Shown here one piece after another: positions 55,577 through 64,000 of a DNA stretch of 64,000 nucleotides. This stretch comes from Miscanthus floridulus (lineage: Eukaryota; Streptophyta; Magnoliopsida; Poales; Poaceae). The DNA lies in contig NC_089586.1 of NCBI RefSeq assembly GCF_019320115.1, positions 1,204,018 through 1,268,017 on the forward strand, read 5' to 3'. Positions within the stretch are counted from its first letter, which is position 1. Each line of letters begins with the position of its first letter. The notes under the pieces are model-generated. The model was not told the origin of the DNA, did no database searches, and saw nothing but the letters and a program-made list of their open reading frames with translations. The position numbers were made by a program, and so were the translations under genes.

Positions 55577-56850
55577 ATGCCGAACCACCGATCTAATCGC
55601 CTAATGAACCGTGGACGTGTGCCCACCCCCGAACTAGTCGAACCAAATGGGGGCATGGTGGCAACAACCGTGGCCATGGCCGCGGCCGTGGACATGGAGG
55701 GATACCCTTCAACCTAGAGAATACCCCGCCGCCTGAGGAGAACCTTTCGCCACCACCACCACCAAACCTGGTAGAAGTGGTGGCACAATAGACTCAACTT
55801 CTTATAGCTCTTGTTAACAGAGCAAATCGTTGCTAGGGAGGTCAGCAGAATGACTTCCAAAGGAAGCTAGAAGGATTCCTGAAGCTAAGGCCACCTACCT
55901 ATGATGGCACCGACCCTGACCCGCTTGTAGCCGATGACTGGCTCAAGGAGATGGAGAAGAAGCTTGACCTCACTACTTTCACCAACCATGAGTGTGTTGG
56001 AGCTACCACACACCAGCTCATAGGTGCAGCACGCGCCTAGTGGGATAGTTTCAGTGATTCCCATGAGGACCCTGCCAACATCTCGTGGGACGAGTTCACC
56101 GAAGCATTCACTGAGTATCACATTCCCAAGGGTATCATGGAGGCCAAAGCTGAGGAGTTCCGCAACATCAAGATGGGAAAGGACAGGGTGACTAAGTACA
56201 CTACTCGTTTCACCAACCTTCTGCGCTATGCACCTTCCTATGTTGTGAACTCTAAGAAGGAGAAGATGTACTATTACCACAAGGGACTTAACCCGCACAT
56301 CAAGCTGAAGTTTGGCGGTATTGAGAGTAACATGTTGCGTGCTCTGGTGGATCACTGCATCTAGATTGAGAAGGACCGTGCTAAAGCTGGAGAAGAGTAC
56401 AAGGAGAGGAAGCGTAAGCCTGAGGAGTTCTTCCGTGGCCGTGATTGCAAGAGGTTCTGCAGAGATGCACCATCTAGGGAACACTCTCGCCACAACAGGG
56501 ATGACAACCCTAGATTGAATAGGGGTAGTGGGGGCTACACCACCAAATACTCCCACCCTACTCAGGATTGTTACACCTAGGACCGTTATGCTCAAGACCG
56601 CAACACTCAAGACTGTTTCAACTGTTCCCGCTCTATGAATGAACACCCAGCATAGAACCGCTCCACACCAAGCACTAGAAACTAGAAGGCACCTGTGCCA
56701 ACCCCTACAGGCGGTACACCTTTCACCTGCTTCGCTTGTGGCCAACCAGGTCACAAAGCCACTAAGTTCCCTCAGAACTTAGCCGCTCAGAAGTCTCAGT
56801 TCAAGGGATCTGCTACTCGTGGATATCTCAACCATCTAGACGCTGAGGAA
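55577..56850 (+). pseudogene. gag of chromovirus, decayed
   Basis: The ATG at 55577 opens a short frame, and a shift near 55650 leads to the main gag frame. That frame reads GIPFNLENTPPPEEN, LRPPTYDGTDPDPLVADDWL and the retrotransposon gag core (WDEFTEAFTEYHIPKGIMEA). The knuckle is CFACGQPGHKATKF, with the last Cys replaced. TAG stops occur at several places, for example near 56038, 56362 and 56578. The long minus-strand open frame opposite (55885-56754) is a shadow. Confidence 0.85.
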
Positions 56851-59800
56851 GCACAGGCTACCCCTGACGTGGTGTACGGTATGTTTTTAGTTAATGGCAA
56901 TACTGCATCAGTTCTATTTGACTCTAGAGCAACTTGTTCTTACATATCATCCAAGTTTGCACGAGAACATGACCTGCCTGTAACCCCACGTGAAAAGCCT
57001 ATCATCACCAGTTCACCTTTAGGAGACCTAAAATGCACCCACATCTATAAGAGAGTGAGTCTTACCATTGAGGGTCTTATCTTTAAAGCTAACCTAACCC
57101 TGTTACCTTCCACAAACCTAGATGTCATCTTAGGTATGGATTGGTTAACCATTCACTATGGTATCATATCATGTTCACCTAGATACGTCCAAGTGACCCA
57201 CCCATCAGGCCAAGTCATTAGATGTGAACCCTAGTCCAAAAAGTCCACTTCTATCCTATGTGCCCTTAAAGCTAGTTTAGAATCACAAAAAGAGGAGAAG
57301 ATAGTTCATGATGTGCCTGTGGTCAGAGACTATCCCAATGTATTCCCTGAAGAATTACTGGGTATGCCACCAGACCATGATGTAGAGTTCATCATTGATC
57401 TTTTGCCAGGAACAGGACCCATTGCTAAGAGACCCTATCACATGTCAGTTGATGAACTGGCAGAGCTCAAGAAATAGCTTGATGAGCTCATCTCAAAGGG
57501 ATATATCAGACCTAGTGCTTCACCATGGGGATCCGCTATTCTATTTGTTAAGAAGAAGGATGGCTCAATGAGAATGTGCATTGATTACCGGAACTTGAAT
57601 GCAGTCACCATCAAGAACAAGTACCCTCTGCCAAGAATCGATGATTTGCTTGATCAGCTTCAAGGTGCCAAGTATTTCTCGAAGATTGATCACAGATCTG
57701 GCTATCATTAGATGAAGATTTGAGAGAGTGACATCCCAAAGATAGCCTTCGTGACTAGGTATGGGCAGTTTGAGTTCACCGTGGTGTCCGTTGGACTCAC
57801 AAATGCTCCCATATACTTTATGAACATGATGAATAAGGTTTTCATGGATGATCTGGATAAGTTCGTGGTAGTATTCATTGATGACATCCTTGTCTATTCA
57901 CCCATCGCTGAAGAACACGAACATCATCTGAGAACTGTACTGGAAAAACTAGCCCAACATCAGCTCTACGCAAAGTTCAGTAAATGCGAATTTTGGCTAC
58001 AGGAAGTCGCCTTCTTAGGCCATGTACTATTAGCTGAAGGTGTCGCAGTTGACCCGGCCAAGATTGAAGCTGTGAAAGAGTGGGATCAACCCCGTAATGT
58101 GATAGAAATCAGAAGTTTCATGGGATTGGCTGGATATTATCACCGATTCATTGAGAACTTCTCCAAGATAACCCGTCCAATGACCAACCTTCTAAAGAAG
58201 ACTAAGGAGTTTGAATGGATGCCCGAGTGCAAACAAAGCTTCCAGGAATTGAAACAGAAGCTTACCACAACTCCTGTGCTAGCATTGCCTAATATCAGCA
58301 AAGATTTCGTGGTCTATTGTGATGCATCCCGTCAAGGACTTGGTTGTGTACTGATGCAAGATGGAAGAGTGATAGCATATGCGTCTCGATAGCTAAAAGA
58401 ACATGAGAACCGTTACCCTACTCATGATTTTGAGTTAGCAACAGTTGTGCATGCCTTGAAGATCTAGAGACACTACTTGATAGGCAACAAGTGTGATATC
58501 TATACAGATCACAAGAGCTTGAAGTACTTTTTAACTCAGGAAGATCTAAATATGAGGCAACGTCGATGGCTAGAGTTGATCAAGGACTATGACCTAGAAA
58601 TTCACTATCATCCAAGAAAAGCTAATGTAGTTGCAGATGCTCTTAGTCGTAAGAGTTACTATCACACTTTGATAACTGAATCCGTACCACCGGAGCTCAA
58701 GGAAGAGATTGATGATTTCTAACTTGAGATACTACCACATGGCGTGTTCAATGAGCTCTGCCGCATACAGTATGATCTCACAGATCGTATCCGTCAAGCT
58801 CAGAAAGTTGTGAAGAGATCGAATATCTTCGTGGTCTGATGAAACTAGGCTACAAGACCAACCACCAAGAAGATGAACAAGGAACCATCTGGTTCAAGGA
58901 CAGAATTTGTGTCCCTTCCAATCCAGCACTACGAGAGGAAATTCTATCTGAAGCACATAATTCTAAGTACTGTATTCACCCTAGAAATTCAAAGATGTAT
59001 CAAGACTTGAAGAAACACTTTTGGTGGAAAGGCATGAAGACAGACATTGTAGGACATGTGGCATGATGTGACACCTATAATAGAGTCAAGGCTAAACATC
59101 AAAGGCCTGTAGGATTGCTGAAGCCTCTTGATGTTCCCAAGTAGAAATGGGAGAGCATATCCATAGATTTCATAGTTGGATTGCCCCGATCACAGAAAGG
59201 CAATGATTCCATCTGGGTGATTGTTGATCGTTTGACCAAGATTGTGCACCTTATACCAGTTAAGACCAAGACCAATGCCGAAAAATTGGTAGATCTATAT
59301 GCTGAGCATATTCTTAGACTGCATGGAGCTCCCTCTAGTATTGTATCTGATCATGGTCCTCAGTTTGTGTCCCAATTCTAGGAAGCCCTGCACAAGTCCA
59401 TTAGAACCAAACTCGATTTTAGTACTGCTTATCACCCATAGACAGATGGACAAACAGAATAGTAAATTAGATCTTAGAAGACATGCTTCGCGCTAGTGTG
59501 CTGAATTATGGCTCTGATTAGGAGAAATGCCTACCCTATGCAGAGTTCTCTTACAACAACAGCTACCAAGCCAGCATCGAGATGTCGCTGTTTGAAGCTC
59601 TATATGGCAGACCTTGTAAGACACCTTTGATGTATTCCCAACCAGGAGAAAGATCATTCTTTGACTCCGCTAAGATTCAAGATGCCAAAGAAGGAGTTGC
59701 TCAAGTGAAGGAGAATTTGAGGATTGCTCAAAGTCGATACAAGAGCTATGCTGACAAAAGAAGAAGAGAACTTGAGTTCAATGTGGGAGACTTCATCTAT

Positions 59801-60181
59801 CTCAAGGTATCCCCGCTATGTGGAACTGTCAGATTCCACATGAAAGGAAAGCTTGCCCCTAGATTTGTTGGCCCATACAAGATTTGCAAGAGGATTGGGA
59901 AGCTCGCTTACAAACTTGAGCTACCTGAGGAATTGGCGGGTGTACATCCCATATTCCATGTCTCACAGCTACGCAAGTGTTTGAGAGTGCCTGATGAAGT
60001 AGTTCCAACTGATACACTTGACATTCAAGACACTCTCAAGTATAAAGAACATCCTATCAGAATTCTAGGTAGAGATACCAAAGAGACCCGAAGCAAAACT
60101 ATTCCTATGTGCAAGATCCAATGGAGCAACCACACTGAGAGAGAAGCAACATGGGAGAAAGAGTCTGACCTCCGACTATGA
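56851..60181 (+). pseudogene. pol of chromovirus: protease, RT, RNase H, integrase, chromodomain; decayed
   Basis: Protease: the active-site motif reads DSRAT where DSGAT is expected (about 56921), and later [29 protein letters not shown], and FIDDILVYS as the catalytic box (about 57879). RNase [21 protein letters not shown] and [20 protein letters not shown]. Integrase: YHPRNSKMYQDLKKHFWWKG, DFIVGLPRSQKGNDSIWVIV and SDHGPQFVSQF. The C-terminus has VGPYKICKRIGKLAYKLELP, HPIFHVSQLRKC and a chromodomain (KIQWSNHTEREATWEKESDL), followed by TGA just before YPYLFEE. Stops are nearly all TAG. The order RT-RNase H-integrase is Ty3/gypsy. Confidence 0.92.
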
Positions 60182-60236
60182 TACCCTTACCTCTTTGAAG
60201 AGTACGTTACGCTTTAATCTCGGGGACGAGATTCTG

Positions 60237-60251
60237 TTAAGGGGGTAGGAC
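60237..60251 (+). other. polypurine tract of chromovirus
   Basis: TTAAGGGGGTAGGAC directly precedes the TG of the right LTR, in the position needed for plus-strand priming. Confidence 0.85.
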
Positions 60252-61333
60252 TGTAACAATCCAAAAATCCACACACCAAAAATCACAACTACAAAATTTT
60301 TGCTGTTACCCCATGCAATGTTGAGTGACATATGTAGGAGCCAACCCTAGGTGTTGCATTATTTGTAAACCAACTAAACAATTTCATGAGCATGGCATGT
60401 CATTTGTTAATCATGTTTATCTAAATACTCATAAATGAAACATAGCATACATTGTTAACTCAAATGGTGATTTGGATTTTCATTTGTTTTATGTAATGCC
60501 TAACAACTCCTTTAAAGTAATAAACCATAAAGTAATTATTAATCAAACCAAAGAATAAATGCCTAAAGAGAAAACTAATTCAATTTTTGTATAACAAAAC
60601 TACACCTATTGTTGTTATACTAAATAGCTAAATAAAGTTCCTAACACTCCAATGAATAAGGTACACCAATTTTGAATTCAAATTCCAAACCAAATTTGAA
60701 TTCGAACAAAGGAGAAGAAAAGAAAAACAAAAAGAAGAGAAAAGGGAGGAGCCAGCCTCGTAGCCCAAGTGACCGGTCGACCCAGCTTGCTTCTTTCCCC
60801 AGCCAGCCCAACTCGCTCACCCAACTTCGTTGGCCCATGCGTAGCCGCAAGCAGGCCTGGCCTGACCGCGCTAGCCCAACACGCTAGCACGCAAGCTCGC
60901 CAATGCCCGACGGAAGCTGCTGCCAAGCAGGGCCCAGGTGTCATCACCCACCTCGGTCCCCCCTTATTTTCCCGATCACAGAGCAGAGACGGAAGCGGGA
61001 GCTCCACGCAACCCGCCTCGGCCGCATGATCATGCCATCAACCGATCGGATGCTCTCAAGGACGCCAGCCAGACCGACCAAGTCTGATAGAAGTCATGCC
61101 CACGGCGTGACCCTACCCCCCCCCCTCGCACGTGCCTGCCATGGCCATGGCCGAGCTGTGACCTTGTCGCCTCCTTGTCCCCCGCCTTGCTGACCAAGGA
61201 ACACGAAAACGGTTTCGGCATCGCACCCGTGGCCGCGTCGTGACCCCGTAGCCTAGCCTCGACGCGATCATAGCCCTCCACGCGTCCCTTGGCCATCCAT
61301 AGCCGCTAGCTCCATGCCTGGCCAAGCTTCGGC

Positions 61334-61340
61334 TATAAAA
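61334..61340 (+). promoter_or_regulatory. TATA box of right chromovirus LTR
   Basis: TATAAAA in the same context as 50541-50547. It would read outward past the element. Confidence 0.6.
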
Positions 61341-62529
61341 GCCCTAGCCCCGGTAGCCCAAACGCGTCCCCATGCCTCGCCGCCACCTTGTGGCTGTCCA
61401 TCGCACACCCGAGCCAAGAGAGAGGGGATAGAGGAAGAAGAAGGAACGAGTGAGGAGCAAGGGAGAGGAGGATCGGAGCCACCCACGTGCTACTGAAGTC
61501 ATCAGAGCCGAAGACGACGCCGTCGTCTTCATCACTGTTGTGGGTCGACACTGCACTGCTTCCGTCTACACGGCCACGACCCTCCACTGCACCGCCATCC
61601 TTTCATCTTCGACACCAGCGGTGAGTCCCTCGCTGCTGAGACTCTTCCTAGCCCCATGGACGCCATAGCAGAGCATGCACACGATGCGCTCATGATGCCG
61701 CCATCATGGCACGGCCACCACTGGCGCACCTGGCCGCCTCGCCAGACCAGGATGAAGCTGTAGCACCACCGCGATGACTAGAGAGTAGCCACGTAGACTG
61801 AGACCCCATTAGCCGGCCATAGCACCTTGGCCCTGAGCACCGAACCTCGGTCGAAGCTCCACCGTGCACCACCACCGCTCGCGGACTCTGCCATGCCTTT
61901 TGGTCACCGTCGTCAATTCACCCTGTTGCCCGCTAGCTGTCTAAATGGGAACGGGGCACCAGGACCCCTAGAACAACCCCTAGCTGCCCCACCGGTGGGC
62001 ACCGCCATGACCAAGCCATCGACCATCATGGCCAATGCCCTGGAAAGCCTTGGCCACCACCTAGACCCCACCACCGTGTTTGTCGAGGCCTGGTGAAGCT
62101 TTCCCCCACCTTAATTGGACGCCAGCGCCGCCATAAGAGCTCGCCAGCGAGGTATGCCACCGGTGGGAACCCACCGCGTGGAGGAAGGGGGGGAAAAATT
62201 TCCTCCCGGGACCGCCCCACTCGTGCACCCGGTGCACGTAGACCACAGAGAGACGAGGAGAAGGGTGGACGCAGTTCAACAGAAGGAGAAGCGGTCCACC
62301 ATAGACCGGCGCATGCGTCCACCGTGGACCGCGAGTCGTGGACTCGAGCCCAACCCGAAACCTGGAAGGCGACGTGGCCCTCTGTGACGAGGCCACGTGG
62401 CGGGCTGAGCCCGGCCCAAATCCAGCCCGTATCCAAGCCCACCAAAGCCTAGTTGAGGCCCAACCTAGCTGACCGTTGACCGGTCAATGTTGACAGTTGA
62501 CCTAGCCCACATGTTAGTGACACAGAGAC

Positions 62530-62900
62530 TCCGGACCCACTTGTCAGCAAGTGACGTCATGCTGACGTCGTGACGACGTCACGTGGGTCCTACCTATCAG
62601 TAATAACACAGCCGAGGTGACGTCATGTTGACGTCACGATGACGTCAGCTGCAGACGTCAGTAGCCTGGCCCCACACGTCAGTGACTATGAATCGTTGAC
62701 CGTTGACTCGCCCATTGACTTGACGTTGACTTTGACCGGAGCCACAAGTCAGTGACCCAAGAGACCCTGGCCCCACCTGTCGAAACTGATAACGTCGATG
62801 ACGTCAAGATGATGTCAGCCAGACCCCACTTATCAGCTCAGAGCTGAGCCGCTGATGTCATGCTGACGTCAGCATGCCACGTGGACCAGTCACAGTGTGA
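62530..62900 (+). promoter_or_regulatory. cluster of TGACGTCA (bZIP-type) motifs, right LTR
   Basis: About a dozen TGACGTCA or near copies stand in 370 bp, for example GTGACGTCATGCTGACGTCG and CGATGACGTCAGCTGCAGAC. TGACG/ACGT cores are binding sites of plant bZIP (TGA-type) factors. The cluster lies downstream of the TATA box, so in R/U5. Confidence 0.55.
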
Positions 62901-64000
62901 CACGTGTCAGCCCAGGTTTAATTCAGCCTTTTCCATTTTCAGAAATGATTAAAACTTCAGAAATATATAACTAATTCATATGACCTCAGAAAAATACGAA
63001 ACTAGGACCAAAATTCATCTAAAATTGAGCTTTACACAATGAACCCATATTTGAGTGCATTTGACTCTTTTGAATTTTCATTGCTTCTTTGTGCTATTCT
63101 ATAGACGTCGCTAACACGACTACAATTCGATCGTATGCAGACTCGGAGGAGAACCAGATGGATAAGGATCGTGAGTACCATGAGGAGTACGGAGATGACT
63201 ATACTGAAGGTGCCACATCCCACCCAAATCTCGTAGCACTTATTATGTATGGCTAATATAGAACTGTTATTGCTTTACTTACTGATATAATCATACAATG
63301 ATAGGACTTACATGGTAGTATGCTTACTTGATGGCCTTTACCTTGACGCAACCTTACCCCTGCATACCCTGCTAATAGACTAGACACACGCTTACTGCTA
63401 TATTTCATTGCTTACACTTCTACTACATTAATGCGTGGTGGAAACTGGTGTTATCTGGACTATGGAGAGAGTGCTGCGTGTGTGACTTGGGTGTGTGGAG
63501 GGTGAGGGTTGTGTCGACCAAGTTGGAGTATATGATGAGCCTAGGGCAAGTCTTGCCATAGGGTGCTACCTGGGCACCCTTGGAATGGATACCTATGGCG
63601 GGTAAATGGTATATGAGGTGATCTTGGGTGTGAACCTATGATGGGAGGAGCCCGGGGTGGAGGTGCTATGGTGGCACGGTAAATGGAAACCCTGATAAAG
63701 ACATTCTAGCTTGGTCATCCCTAAGGACTTACTAGTACTCAGATTCACCAGGAAGCCTTACGTACCACTCACCCTATATGGTGCGGGACAGCCAGACTAC
63801 TTGGTAGGATATTACCACTACTGCTAGGTTGATAGCGCATAGTGTAAGGAGGTACGGGGCGCGGAGGATTTTCCCCACACCCTTCTGAGACTTCATGGAG
63901 ACCTTGTGGACCCAGCTCATGACTCACAGTTTCAGCCACCCAGACTGGACTTGGGGTGTACCAGGGCTGAATGGTAGAGTGGCATTATCCTAGGCTAGCA

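Larger units (their letters stand above)
49458..64000 (+). mobile_element. long-LTR Ty3/gypsy chromovirus (Tekay/Del-like), right end outside window
   Basis: The left LTR is 49458-53863 and the right LTR starts at 60252. Between them are a PBS, an accessory ORF, gag-pol with RT and integrase, a chromodomain and a polypurine tract. LTRs over 4 kb with a chromodomain integrase suggest the Tekay/Del lineage. The coding region is full of stops. Confidence 0.88.
60252..64000 (+). repeat. right (3') LTR of chromovirus, cut by window end
   Basis: It begins TGTAACAATCC and follows the left LTR base by base to about the equivalent of 53070. It has 133 bp (62920-63052) that the left copy lacks. The target duplication lies beyond the window. 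Confidence 0.9.

Noticed and set aside
55885..56754. 289-codon open frame on the minus strand
   Set aside because: It lies exactly opposite the gag coding region, has no domain, and long antisense frames are common opposite decayed coding sequence rich in TAG (CTA on the other strand).
54024..60181. Alternative genetic code or TAG readthrough in the retroelement
   Set aside because: TAG dominates the internal stops, but the element also carries frameshifts, a lost knuckle Cys and a DSR protease motif. Decay at methylated CAG codons explains the pattern without recoding.

Overview
The window reads as nuclear DNA of a grass, most likely an andropogonoid such as sorghum, sugarcane or Miscanthus. 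The reasons are one normal plant gene with GT-AG introns, Stowaway- and Tourist-type MITEs, an Au-like SINE, a Mutator-like element (MULE) with long terminal repeats, and nested Copia and Gypsy LTR retrotransposons. The species call is inference. No bacterial-type operon, CRISPR array or organellar gene was seen.

Layout, left to right. 1-5660: the 3' part of a Ty3/gypsy element of the Tat type, with a decayed antisense ORF carrying a Transposase_28 domain and an LTR ending near 5660. 5700-6455: MITE-like sequence. 7155-12024: the one convincing functional host gene, an NBR1-type selective autophagy receptor in seven coding exons (852 aa). 12025-16015: mostly anonymous intergenic DNA. 16014-16169: an Au-like SINE. 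From 16170 rightward: a mosaic of minus-strand gene fragments (SKP1-like, receptor-like cytoplasmic kinase, LAMMER kinase and an unidentified first exon) that looks like a gene-capturing Helitron. It is interrupted by a 10.67-kb MULE (19208-29880, TSD TCCTCATCC) and followed by a 1-kb PIF/Harbinger-like element (30064-31085, TSD TTA) that carries a RING-H2 (ATL) gene copy.

32447-47932 is a minus-strand Copia element (TSD TTCTT) split by a second minus-strand Copia of Sirevirus type (38072-46949, TSD CCAAC) that has lost its reverse transcriptase region. 49458-64000 is a long-LTR chromovirus (Gypsy). Its left LTR is 4.4 kb, it has an extra coiled-coil ORF before gag, and a degenerate gag-pol ending in a chromodomain. 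The right LTR runs off the window.

How the parts relate. Only NBR1 looks like a working host gene. The MULE resembles MuDR in plan: transposase and a plant mobile domain (PMD) gene read rightward from the left terminal repeat, and two GRF-type zinc-finger genes read leftward on the right side. Its transposase and PMD genes are full of stops, while the right-most GRF gene is still open. The retroelements are all decayed, and in the chromovirus nearly all internal stops are TAG. I did not find a clearly new biological system. The best candidates for a closer look are the multi-gene Helitron mosaic, the MULE cargo, the ATL-carrying PIF/Harbinger element and the accessory chromovirus ORF.
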